Assembly: GCF_052113205.1 (NCBI RefSeq)
Contig: NZ_JBFRCU010000025.1
Span: 16,206 to 80,205 of the forward strand
DNA from: Inquilinus sp052113205
GTDB lineage: Bacteria > Pseudomonadota > Alphaproteobacteria > DSM-16000 > Inquilinaceae
DNA: 64,000 nucleotides
Direction of reading: 5' to 3'
Made by a program: the position numbers and the translations under genes. Positions within the stretch are counted from its first letter, which is position 1. Every line of letters starts with the position of its first letter. Of the stretch, positions 17,945-25,676 are shown in pieces. The notes under the pieces are model-generated. The model was not told the DNA's origin and searched no databases. It worked only from the letters and a program-made list of their open reading frames with translations.

Positions 17945-18020
17945 CGCGGGGCGGAGCCGCAGACTTGAAGGTAAGGTGTTTTGCCATTACCTGTGAACGA
18001 GACTGCCTCGTGAGGCCGCA

Positions 18021-18272
18021 ATGACGACTTTGACGATTACCGCAAAAGGGCAGGTCACGCTGCGGAAAGACCTGCTGCAGCACCTCGGCGTGGAGCCCGG
18101 CCAGAAGATCGAGGTCGACAAGCTGCCCGACGGACGAATCGAGGTAAAAGCGGCCCGAACCACGGGAAGCATCGACGACTTCATCGGGCTTCTTGCGGGC
18201 AAGACCAGGAAGGTCGCGACTATCGAGGAGATCGACCGGGCTGCCGCTGCCGGATGGGCTGGCGAGGAATGA
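18021..18272 (+). CDS. AbrB/MazE-fold antitoxin (VapB-like)
   Basis: Antitoxin of a PIN-toxin pair, 83 residues. The N-terminal swapped-hairpin DNA-binding domain is plain: LTITAKGQVTLRKDLLQHLG, EPGQKIEVDKLPDGRIEVK. The C-terminal part (SIDDFIGLLAGKTRKVATIEEI) is the toxin-binding arm. The toxin gene starts at its stop codon (ATGA), so both are made from one message. By family rule it should bind its own promoter upstream, which is only 77 bases from parS site 2. Confidence 0.9.
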   Translation: MTTLTITAKGQVTLRKDLLQHLGVEPGQKIEVDKLPDGRIEVKAARTTGSIDDFIGLLAGKTRKVATIEEIDRAAAAGWAGEE

Positions 18273-18667
18273 AGATCACCGCCGACACCAATATCCTCAT
18301 CCGCAGCGTCATCGGCGACGATGCCGGGCAAGCCCGCACTGCCGCAAAGGTGCTGAAAGACGCCGAACTGATCGCGGTCGCACTCGCAAGTCTGTGTGAG
18401 TTCGTCTGGGTGCTGCGGAAGGTCTATGGCGTGAGCCGATCCGATATCGCCGCTGCCCTGCGCGCCCTCATCGGCACCAGGAACCTGGTCGTCAATCGGC
18501 CCGCGGCCGAGGCCGGCCTCGCCGCGCTCGAAGCCGGCGGCGACTTCGCCGATGGCGTGATCGCCTTCGAAGGAAGCTGGCTCGGCGGCGGAACCTTCGT
18601 GTCCTTCGACAGGAAGGCCGTAGAGGTGCTGACCGAACAGGGCCGATCGGCCACCCTGCTCGCCTGA
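18269..18667 (+). CDS. PIN-domain toxin (VapC-like ribonuclease)
   Basis: Predicted Mg-dependent RNase toxin, 132 residues. The acidic triad is visible: Asp in ITADTNILIRS near residue 5, Glu in SLCEFVWVLRKVYG near residue 43, and Asp in GGDFADGVIAFE, with a further Asp in FVSFDRKA. ATG 18269 overlaps the antitoxin stop. The frame can extend five codons upstream but the overlap start is preferred. VapC targets are usually tRNA or rRNA; the specific target here is not known. Confidence 0.9.
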   Translation: MKITADTNILIRSVIGDDAGQARTAAKVLKDAELIAVALASLCEFVWVLRKVYGVSRSDIAAALRALIGTRNLVVNRPAAEAGLAALEAGGDFADGVIAFEGSWLGGGTFVSFDRKAVEVLTEQGRSATLLA

Positions 18668-18729
18668 CCCTTCCGGGTGTCGCTTGCCGCGCTGCATGTG
18701 GAACGTCAGGGCCAAGGGAGATATCGCCC

Positions 18730-19254
18730 ATGCTGTCCATCCTCTCCACCCTTGCCGCCGCGATCACAGGGCTCGCCGCCGCGCTGACGACTCCGATCGA
18801 GGGGCCGTCGACGGCGCGGGCCGCCGCGCCTGACGTGCAGTTGCGCTTCGCCGAGAGCGACCCGAAACACGGCCTGACCCGAGTCGAGGACGCCACCGGG
18901 CGGGTCCTCTACCTCTGGCCGGAGACCGTGCTGTCGACCATCGACATCGCCTCGGCCACGGCCCGGACCGATCCGGTATCGGCGACCCCGGTCGTCGAGC
19001 TGACGCTGACCGCGGCCGGCCGCGACCGCCTAGCCCGGGCCACGACCAACAATGTCGGCCGGATCCTGGCCGTGCTGGTGGACGAGGCGCTGATCACGGC
19101 CCCTGTCATCCGCGAGCCGATCCTCGGCGGCCGGGTGCAGATCAGCGGCCAGATGACCATGGCACAGGCCACCGACCTCGCCCTCCTGCTGCGCGCCGCA
19201 CCTCGCGACCGCTCCCTTGCCGAAGCGCTGATGGGGCGCCTCAATCCGCCGTGA
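18730..19254 (+). CDS. stand-alone SecDF P1 head-like exported protein
   Basis: Protein of 174 residues with an N-terminal signal peptide or anchor (ILSTLAAAITGLAAAL) and a region matching the head part of the SecD P1 domain. That region shows VQLRFAESDP, VELTLTAAGRDRLARATTNN, RILAVLVDEALITAPVIREP and ILGGRVQISGQMT. It has none of the SecD membrane segments, so it is not a translocase subunit itself. It may be a periplasmic protein-binding module; its role is unknown. A GGGAGA ribosome-binding site precedes ATG 18730. Confidence 0.75.
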   Translation: MLSILSTLAAAITGLAAALTTPIEGPSTARAAAPDVQLRFAESDPKHGLTRVEDATGRVLYLWPETVLSTIDIASATARTDPVSATPVVELTLTAAGRDRLARATTNNVGRILAVLVDEALITAPVIREPILGGRVQISGQMTMAQATDLALLLRAAPRDRSLAEALMGRLNPP

Positions 19255-19300
19255 CAGGCGGGCGATGTTCGACGTGAAAGGCTTTGGTTCGAGCCGTCCG

Positions 19301-19400
19301 CAATGGATTGCTTCGCTTCGCTCTCATGACGAGGACGGGTCGAGGGACTGCACTCCCCATCCGTCATTGCGAGGAGGCGAAGCCGACGAAGCAATCCATG
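19301..19400. repeat. rearranged GTCATTGCGA-family REP element (copy C, inside-out)
   Basis: A right half (CAATGGATTGCTTCG...TCATGACG, 19301-19331) comes before a left half (CGTCATTGCGAGGAGGCGAA..., 19362-19400), the reverse of the order in intact copies. The outer parts can pair with each other. It lies just before parS site 3. Confidence 0.8.
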
Positions 19401-19432
19401 CCTGCGCCGAGGAAGACGGCCTCGGCCTGCGC

Positions 19433-19448
19433 CGTTCCACGTGAAACA
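19433..19448. promoter_or_regulatory. parS site 3 (downstream of mnmE)
   Basis: CGTTCCACGTGAAACA, matching 15 of 16 bases of the variant consensus TGTTCCACGTGAAACA. It abuts the mnmE stop codon at 19451. Confidence 0.85.
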
Positions 19449-19450
19449 TC

Positions 19451-20770
19451 TCACTTGCCGATGCAGAAGCTGCCGAACAGCAGGTCGAGCATGTCCTCGA
19501 CATCGACCCGGCCGGTGATCCGGCCGATCGCGCGCAGGGCCAGGCGCAGATCCTCCGCCGCCAGTTCGGGCAGCGGCGCGGACGGGACCCGGGCCAGGGC
19601 GTTGCGGGCATCCTCCAGCGCGGCGCGGTGACGGGCGCGGGTGAGGGCGGGGGATCCGTCGCCGGTCAGCCGACGCTCCACTGCGTCGGCCAGGATATCG
19701 AGCAGCCGGTCGAGGCCGGCACCGATGCGGACGGACAGAGGAATTTCGTCCGCCGCTCGCGGTGTATCCGGAGCGCGATCGATCTTGTTGACGACGCGGA
19801 TCGTATCCGGCCCGGGACCGAGCGCCGGGTCGGCGGATATCGGCTCGCCGGCATCGCGGATGACCAGCCGCAGGTCGGCCTCGGCAGCGCGGCGGTGGGA
19901 GCGGCGGATGCCCTCGGCCTCGATCTCGTCGGCCGTATCGCGGAGGCCGGCGGTGTCGGCCAGCACCACGGGAAAGCCACGCAGGTCGAGCGCGACCTCG
20001 ACCACGTCCCGCGTCGTGCCCGGCCGGTCGGAGACGATCGCGACATCGCGCCTGGCCAGCGCGTTCAGCAGGCTGGACTTGCCGGCATTGACCGGACCGA
20101 GGATGGCGATGTGCACGCCCTCGCGCAGCCGCTCGCCGCGGCCGGCATCGTCGAGATGGGCGGCGATCGCGTCCGACACCTCAGCCACGATCCGCTCCGC
20201 CTCGGCCGCCAGCTCCGGCGGCAGGCCCTCATCAGGGAAGTCGAGCGCCGCCTCGGTCATTGCCAGGGCCCGCATCAACGCGGAACGCCAGCCCTCGTAT
20301 AGCGCGCCGAGCGCGCCGCCGAGCTGGCGCAGCGCCTGCAGCCGTTGGGCCCGGGTCTCGGCATCGACCAGATCGGCCACCGCCTCGGCTTCGGTCAGGT
20401 CGAGCTTGCCGGCCAGGAAGGCGCGCCTGGTGAACTCGCCGGGCTCGGCGGGACGCAGGCCTTCGATCCAGGACAGCGCCTCGATCATGCCGCGGGTCAC
20501 CGCCCGGCCGCCATGGAGATGCAGCTCGACCACGTCCTCTCCGGTGTAGCTGGCCGGCCCCGGGAACCAGAGGACGAGGCCGCGGTCCAGCGCCGCGCCG
20601 TCAGCCGGGTCGCGCAGCTCCGCCAGCGTCGCCAAGCGAGGGGAGGGCAGGGGGCGGCCGGTTAGCGCCTGCAGCGCCGGCCCAGCGCCAGAGCCGGAGA
20701 TCCGAAGCACCGCCACCCCGCCGCGCCCGGCGGGGGTCGCCGGGGCAAAGATGGTGTCGCGGGTGGTCAT
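19451..20770 (-). CDS. mnmE: tRNA modification GTPase MnmE (TrmE)
   Basis: GTPase partner of MnmG in wobble-uridine modification, 439 residues. The N-terminal folate-binding domain begins TIFAPATPAGRGGVAVLRI. The G domain carries GPVNAGKSSLLNAL (G1), DRPGTTRDVVE (G2), DTAGLRDT (G3) and NKIDR (G4). The protein ends in CIGK, the C-(I/L/V)-G-K motif required for tRNA modification. ATG 20770 was chosen over GTG 20785 because conserved residues start there. parS sites flank it at both ends. Confidence 0.97.
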   Translation of the reverse strand: MTTRDTIFAPATPAGRGGVAVLRISGSGAGPALQALTGRPLPSPRLATLAELRDPADGAALDRGLVLWFPGPASYTGEDVVELHLHGGRAVTRGMIEALSWIEGLRPAEPGEFTRRAFLAGKLDLTEAEAVADLVDAETRAQRLQALRQLGGALGALYEGWRSALMRALAMTEAALDFPDEGLPPELAAEAERIVAEVSDAIAAHLDDAGRGERLREGVHIAILGPVNAGKSSLLNALARRDVAIVSDRPGTTRDVVEVALDLRGFPVVLADTAGLRDTADEIEAEGIRRSHRRAAEADLRLVIRDAGEPISADPALGPGPDTIRVVNKIDRAPDTPRAADEIPLSVRIGAGLDRLLDILADAVERRLTGDGSPALTRARHRAALEDARNALARVPSAPLPELAAEDLRLALRAIGRITGRVDVEDMLDLLFGSFCIGK

Positions 20771-20793
20771 CAGGCCGCAATCCACGCGGTGGG

Positions 20794-20809
20794 TGTTTCA
20801 CGTGAAACA
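20794..20809. promoter_or_regulatory. parS site 4 (upstream of mnmE)
   Basis: TGTTTCACGTGAAACA, perfect 16-base consensus, and the palindrome extends several bases on both sides (20789-20814). It lies between mnmE and the upstream DUF6489 gene. Confidence 0.95.
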
Positions 20810-20816
20810 CCCACGC

Positions 20817-21062
20817 TCAGGACTTGCCTCCCTTGCCACCGGTCATGCCCTGCCAGAAGGCGCGCTGCAGCGTCTCGAAGCCCTCCATGCTGGCCGGCAG
20901 CCAAGTCTTGAACAGCGCCTCCGGCTCCATCGCCGCCAGGTTGGCGCGCATCCGGTCCTCCAGATCCTTCATCAGCGCCTGCTGCATCGGGCCTACATCC
21001 GGCAGGCCGAAGAAGGCCCGCGCCTCCTCTGGCGTGCATTCGATATCGATCGAAACCTTCAT
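20817..21062 (-). CDS. DUF6489 family small protein
   Basis: Cytoplasmic protein of 81 residues beginning MKVSIDIECTPEEARAFFGL, with a helical middle (GPMQQALMKDLEDRMRANL) and a Gly/Lys-rich tail. The pattern matches the small alphaproteobacterial family DUF6489, of unknown function, often beside mnmE. Its stop is 46 bases from the mnmE start with parS site 4 in between, so it may share the mnmE transcript. Confidence 0.75.
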   Translation of the reverse strand: MKVSIDIECTPEEARAFFGLPDVGPMQQALMKDLEDRMRANLAAMEPEALFKTWLPASMEGFETLQRAFWQGMTGGKGGKS

Positions 21063-21149
21063 CGGGATCCTCCGGCGGTGTTGGCGGCGTTATCCTGGCA
21101 GGAGAGTATAGCGTCCGGCGCCAGCGCCATAACACAGCGGGATATCGAC

Positions 21150-23162
21150 ATGCCGAACCGCCTCGCCCAGGAGACGAGCCCCTATCTGCTGCAGCACGCC
21201 GACAATCCGGTGGACTGGCGGCCCTGGGGTCCGGAGGCCTTCGCCCGGGCCCGGGCCGAGAACAAGCCGGTGCTGCTGTCGGTCGGCTATGCCGCCTGCC
21301 ACTGGTGCCATGTGATGGCGCATGAGAGCTTCGAAGACCCCGCCATCGCCGCGGTGATGAACGAGCTGTTCGTGTCGATCAAGGTCGACCGCGAGGAGCG
21401 GCCGGATGTGGACACCATCTATCAGTCGGCTCTGGCGATGCTGGGCCAGCAGGGCGGCTGGCCATTGACCATGTTCCTGACCCCGGATGGCGCGCCATTC
21501 TGGGGCGGCACATATTTCCCGCCGACCAGCCGTTGGGGTCGTCCCGGCTTCACCGACGTGCTGCGCGGCCTGTCCGCCGCCTATGCCACCGAGCCGGAGA
21601 AGGTGACCAGCAACGTCGCCGCCTTGGCCGAGGCCCTGGCCAAGCAGTCCGAGAACCAGCCCGGAGCCGGGCTGGGCCCGGAAGTGCTGGACCAGGTGGC
21701 GAAGCAGCTGGCCGGGCAGTTCGATCCGGTCTGGGGCGGGCTGCGCGGTGCCCCGAAATTCCCGCAGCCGGGACTCCTCGAGCTGCTATGGCGCGGCTGG
21801 CGCCGGTCGCGGCAGCCGGCTTGGCGTGATGCCGTGCTTCGCAGCCTGACGGCGATGAGCCAGGGCGGGATCTATGACCATCTCGGCGGCGGCTTCGCCC
21901 GCTACTCCACCGACGAGGAATGGCTGGCGCCGCATTTCGAGAAGATGCTGTACGACAACGCCCAGTTGGTCGACCTGCTGACCCTCGCCTGGCAGGAGAC
22001 GGGCGATCCCCTGTACGCCTCCCGGGTCGAGGAGACGGTCGCCTGGATCGAGCGCGAGATGATTGCCGAAGGTGGCGCCTTTGCCGCGACGCTCGACGCC
22101 GACAGCGAGGGCGAGGAGGGCCGCTTCTATGTCTGGAGCGAGGCCGAGATCGACGACGTACTCGGCGGGCGCTCGGCCGCGTTCAAGCAGGCGTACGACG
22201 TGACTCCCGACGGCAATTGGGAAGGCAAATCCATCCTCAACCGCCGCCGCGATTCAGCGCTGCGAGATGCCGAAACCGAAGCCGCACTCGCCGCGGATCG
22301 TGCCGTACTCCTCGACCGTCGCGGTGTACGCGTACGGCCCGGCTGGGACGACAAGGTGCTGGCCGACTGGAACGGGCTGATGGTCGCGGCGCTGGCCCGG
22401 GCGGCCCAGGCTTTCGACCGGCCGGACTGGATCGGGCTGGCCGAGACCGCCTTCGCCGCCGTGGTCCGGCAGCTCGGGCAGGGCGATCGCCTCGCCCATG
22501 CCTGGCGTCGCGGCAAGGCCACCGCGCCCGGGCTGCTGGAAGACTATGCCGATATGGCCGCGGCGGCGCTGGCGCTGCACGAGGCGACCGAAACCCCGGC
22601 CTATCTCGAACATGCCAAGCTGTGGACCGCGGTGCTCGATCGGCATTTCTGGGATGGCGGCCGCGGCGGGTACTTCCTGACAGCCGATGACGGCGAGGCG
22701 CTGATCGTGCGCACCAAGAGCGCGTACGACGCCGCAGTTCCGTCCGGCAACGGCACCATGCTCGGCGTGCTGACGCGGCTGCATCACCTGACCGGCGACC
22801 GGCTGTACGCCCTGCGCGCGGACTCCCTGATCGCGGCCTTCACCGGCGAGCTGCAGCGCAATTTCATCCCGCTCGCCACCTGGCTGAACCGGGCCGAGGA
22901 CCGGATGGCGCAGCTGCAGATCGTGGTCATCGGCCCCAGGGACGATCCCGCCACCCAGGCGCTGTTGCGGGCCGTGCACGGCCGGTCGCTGCCGGGCCGG
23001 ATGCTGCAGCGGCTTGACCCCGGAGCGGCCCTGCCGGACGACCATCCCGCCGCCGGCAAAGCGATGCTGGACGGCAAGCCGACCGCCTATCTGTGCCGCG
23101 GCCCGGTGTGCCAGGCGCCGGTCACCACACCACAGGCGCTGCTGGAGCTCATCGGATCGTGA
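21150..23162 (+). CDS. DUF255 thioredoxin-like protein (YyaL/SSP411 family)
   Basis: Large protein of 670 residues. The N-terminal thioredoxin-like domain (residues 1-160) has NRLAQETSPYLLQHADNPVDW, AACHWCHVMAHESFED with a CxxC motif, and DREERPDVD. The remainder is an (alpha/alpha)6 barrel-like domain with YDHLGGGFARYSTDEEWLAPH and FEKMLYDNAQL. The family is widespread (human SPATA20, YyaL); its reaction is not established, although a carbohydrate-epimerase-like fold is often noted. ATG 21150 starts the conserved region. The stop overlaps the next gene's GTG start. Confidence 0.92.
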   Translation: MPNRLAQETSPYLLQHADNPVDWRPWGPEAFARARAENKPVLLSVGYAACHWCHVMAHESFEDPAIAAVMNELFVSIKVDREERPDVDTIYQSALAMLGQQGGWPLTMFLTPDGAPFWGGTYFPPTSRWGRPGFTDVLRGLSAAYATEPEKVTSNVAALAEALAKQSENQPGAGLGPEVLDQVAKQLAGQFDPVWGGLRGAPKFPQPGLLELLWRGWRRSRQPAWRDAVLRSLTAMSQGGIYDHLGGGFARYSTDEEWLAPHFEKMLYDNAQLVDLLTLAWQETGDPLYASRVEETVAWIEREMIAEGGAFAATLDADSEGEEGRFYVWSEAEIDDVLGGRSAAFKQAYDVTPDGNWEGKSILNRRRDSALRDAETEAALAADRAVLLDRRGVRVRPGWDDKVLADWNGLMVAALARAAQAFDRPDWIGLAETAFAAVVRQLGQGDRLAHAWRRGKATAPGLLEDYADMAAAALALHEATETPAYLEHAKLWTAVLDRHFWDGGRGGYFLTADDGEALIVRTKSAYDAAVPSGNGTMLGVLTRLHHLTGDRLYALRADSLIAAFTGELQRNFIPLATWLNRAEDRMAQLQIVVIGPRDDPATQALLRAVHGRSLPGRMLQRLDPGAALPDDHPAAGKAMLDGKPTAYLCRGPVCQAPVTTPQALLELIGS

Positions 23163-23653
23163 CTGCTCGAAGCCGGACGCCCGTCGACCGGGCCACCACC
23201 ACCATCGACACCCCGGTCGGCCCGGTGCGCATCACCGTCGCCGGGGGCGTGGTCGCCGCGGTCGACCATGTCCAGGACCCGTCCGATGAGGCGCCGCCGG
23301 CAGACAAGCTGCTGCGCAAGGTGATCCGGCAGATCGAGGAGTACTTCGCCGGCAAGCGCCGCCGCTTCGACCTGCCGATGGCGCCGGCCGCCAGCCCATT
23401 CCAGGCCCGGGTGCGGCAGGCGGTCATCGATATTCCCTATGGCGAGGCGGCGTCCTATGGCGGTGTGGCGCACATCCTGAACAGCGGCCCGCGCGCCGTC
23501 GGTCAGGCCTGCGGCCGCAACGACATGGTGCTGCTGGTGCCCTGCCACCGCGTCATCGGTGCCGGCGGCACCCTCGGCGGCTACGGCAGCACCTCCGGCC
23601 TGGAGCGCAAGCGCAGGCTGCTGGCGTTCGAGGGATATCCAGGACGATTTTAG
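23159..23653 (+). CDS. ogt: methylated-DNA--protein-cysteine methyltransferase
   Basis: Suicide DNA-repair protein that removes O6-alkyl groups from guanine, 164 residues. The active-site motif is VPCHRVIG near residue 126, preceded by the DNA-binding helix FQARVRQAVIDIPYGEAASYG and the hinge GQACGRND. The N-terminal domain is short and there is no Ada regulatory domain. GTG 23159 overlaps the DUF255 stop, so the two genes are coupled. Gene symbol follows the single-domain Ogt type. Confidence 0.93.
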   Translation: MTARSRTPVDRATTTIDTPVGPVRITVAGGVVAAVDHVQDPSDEAPPADKLLRKVIRQIEEYFAGKRRRFDLPMAPAASPFQARVRQAVIDIPYGEAASYGGVAHILNSGPRAVGQACGRNDMVLLVPCHRVIGAGGTLGGYGSTSGLERKRRLLAFEGYPGRF

Positions 23654-23756
23654 GACCGCGGCGCCGTCGAATCGCCGCGCTAGAATCGAGGATCGGCCGC
23701 CCCGAGCGCCGACAATGTTGAGCGGAAGGCACCGTCACAATTTGGCGGAGGTGATC

Positions 23757-24440
23757 TTGACCCCATCAAACCTTCTTGGCATCGGACTCTACACGCCCGC
23801 CGAAGCCGAGCGCCTCATCCAGGTTCCTGCGCACAAGATCAGCCGCTGGCTGAAGGGCCATTCGGTCAAGGGCAAGCACTACGAACCGCTGTGGCGGCCT
23901 CAGGTCGATCTGGGAGACGACCATGTCTATCTCGGATTTCGCGACCTGATGGAGATGCGGACGGCGCACGCCTTTATGGAAAGGGGGGTCAGTGCCATTG
24001 CCCTCCGCCGTGCCGTCGCCGAGGCGGCCAGGCTGGTGGATGACGAACGGCCGCTGTCCACGACCAAGTTCAAAACCGACGGACGGGACATCTTCCTTGA
24101 GATCGTGCGCGAGGATGGCGGAACCCAACTCGTCGACATCTTCCGCAAGCAGTACGCATTCCAGAAGCTCATCGAGCAAAGCCTGACCGACGTCGACTTC
24201 GACGGCATAGCGCCCGGCCGATGGTGGCCGGCATCGCGCGCCAAAGGCATCGTCGTCGATCCCGCCCGGTCCTTCGGTCAGCCGATTGACGAGGAGTCGA
24301 GCGTCCCGACCGCCGCGCTGGCTGCAGCAGCCCGAGCCGAGGGCAGCGTCGAGGCAGCGGCGCGCGCCTGGCGGGTCAAGCCGTCCGTCGTGAGGCGGGC
24401 GGCCGATTTCGAGATGGCCCTGCTTCAGCGAGCTGCATGA
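23757..24440 (+). CDS. DUF433-type antitoxin (VapB45-like)
   Basis: Putative antitoxin of 227 residues (from TTG 23757). It contains a winged helix-like segment YTPAEAERLIQVPAHKISRW, a middle DUF433-like region (YLGFRDLMEMRTAHAFMERG) and a C-terminal helical part (EGSVEAAARAWRVKPSVVR) that resembles the DUF433 wHTH. The start is uncertain. TTG 23757 has GGAGG six bases upstream, while ATG 23715 in the same frame has no good ribosome-binding site. The toxin gene follows with an ATGA overlap. The pair matches the layout of the mycobacterial VapBC45 operon. Confidence 0.8.
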   Translation: MTPSNLLGIGLYTPAEAERLIQVPAHKISRWLKGHSVKGKHYEPLWRPQVDLGDDHVYLGFRDLMEMRTAHAFMERGVSAIALRRAVAEAARLVDDERPLSTTKFKTDGRDIFLEIVREDGGTQLVDIFRKQYAFQKLIEQSLTDVDFDGIAPGRWWPASRAKGIVVDPARSFGQPIDEESSVPTAALAAAARAEGSVEAAARAWRVKPSVVRRAADFEMALLQRAA

Positions 24441-24802
24441 AAGTCCTGTTCGACAACTGCACCTCCCCCGTGATGGCCAGCACCCTTCACGGCTTCGTGA
24501 GCAACTGGGGTCATGCCGCCATCCACATCCGCGACCTGCCGCTCAGACATCCCACAGACATTCAATGGATGGAGTATCTCGCCGGGGATCGGGGCGACTG
24601 GATCGTTGTCACCGGCGACCATCGCATTCACCGCAATAGGCCCGAGCGGGTCGCATTCAGCCAGGCTCGGTTGAAGGGTGTCGTCCTCGCGGCCGCCTAT
24701 CAGAAGACGCCGATGCACCGGTGCTGTGCCGTCATCGTCCATCAGTGGCCCAGCTTGCTGACACCATGTCCCGGTTCGACCCGCCGGTACTGTTCGAAAT
24801 GA
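24437..24802 (+). CDS. PIN-like toxin, DUF5615/VapC45 type
   Basis: Protein of 121 residues with a Mut7-C/PIN-like core: KVLFDNCTSP at the N-terminus (conserved Asp and Asn), GHAAIHIRDLPL, then DWIVVTGDHRIHRN with acidic residues, and SQARLKGVVLAAAYQ. Such proteins pair with DUF433 antitoxins and are predicted metal-dependent RNases. The C-terminus is basic. It overlaps the antitoxin by 4 bases. The 3' region is AT-richer than the surroundings, consistent with acquisition by transfer. Confidence 0.82.
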   Translation: MKVLFDNCTSPVMASTLHGFVSNWGHAAIHIRDLPLRHPTDIQWMEYLAGDRGDWIVVTGDHRIHRNRPERVAFSQARLKGVVLAAAYQKTPMHRCCAVIVHQWPSLLTPCPGSTRRYCSK

Positions 24803-24971
24803 GCATCAATTTTTCAGGAAAACTCAAACAATTGTCTCTGTAGCCCATGGGCCGGGGCAACCCAAGGCGGGGACAATTCGCCCGCCGTGACAAGGCCGGC
24901 ACGGTCCGGCTATCGTCCACCCCTTGCTTCGATTGCCTCGTCCACCGCAACGCTCGAGGGAGAGCGACTCC

Positions 24972-25667
24972 ATGGCGACAGTCACCATCACCGCTGCCGA
25001 TGGCGGCCGCTTCAACGCGTATCTGGCGCGGCCGGCCTCGGGCTCCGGGCCGGGCATCCTCGTCATCCAGGAGATCTTCGGCGTCAACGCGGTGATGCGC
25101 CAGATCTGCGACGACCTCGCCGCCCAGGGCTATGTCGCCCTGTGCCCCGACCTGTTCTGGCGGCAGGAGCCGGGCGTCGACATCACCGATAAGTCGCAGG
25201 CGGAATGGGACAAGGCCTTCGCCCTGTTCAACGGCTTCAACGAGACCGCCGGCGTCGAGGACCTGATCGCCTCGCTGGCGGCCTTGCGCGATCTGCCGGA
25301 ATGCTCCGGCCGCGCCGGCGCCCTCGGCTACTGCCTGGGTGGCCGCCTGGCCTTCCTGATGGCCACCCGGTCTGACGCCGACTGCGCGGTCAGCTATTAC
25401 GGCGTCGGCATCGACAAGCTGCTGGGCGAGGCAAGCGCCATCACCCGGCCGCTGATGCTGCACATCGCCGAGAAGGACCGCTTCGTGCCGCCGGAGGCCC
25501 AGGCCGAGATTCGCGCCCGGATGGCATCGCTGCCGACGGTCACGGTGCATGCCTATCCCGGCCTCGACCACGCCTTCGCCCGCGTCGGCGGTGAGCATTA
25601 CGACGCAGCCGGCGCCACGCTTGCGAACGACCGCACCGCCGCCTTCCTGAAAACCCATCTCGGCTGA
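24972..25667 (+). CDS. dienelactone hydrolase family protein
   Basis: Alpha/beta hydrolase of 231 residues, cytoplasmic. The Cys nucleophile is in LGYCLGGRLAFL (around residue 121), the Asp in EKDRFVPPEAQ and the His in YPGLDHAFAR, giving the Cys-Asp-His triad of carboxymethylenebutenolidase. Upstream is EIFGVNAVMRQICDDLAAQG, typical of the family. Family members act on dienelactone or other small esters; nothing nearby shows a ring-cleavage pathway. ATG 24972 fits the conserved start. qor follows after 9 bases. Confidence 0.9.
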   Translation: MATVTITAADGGRFNAYLARPASGSGPGILVIQEIFGVNAVMRQICDDLAAQGYVALCPDLFWRQEPGVDITDKSQAEWDKAFALFNGFNETAGVEDLIASLAALRDLPECSGRAGALGYCLGGRLAFLMATRSDADCAVSYYGVGIDKLLGEASAITRPLMLHIAEKDRFVPPEAQAEIRARMASLPTVTVHAYPGLDHAFARVGGEHYDAAGATLANDRTAAFLKTHLG

Positions 25668-25676
25668 GGGAACCCC

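Noticed and set aside
20751..21149. N-terminal extension of the DUF255 gene
   Set aside because: The extension runs antisense through the DUF6489 gene and parS site 4, and conserved residues begin at ATG 21150.
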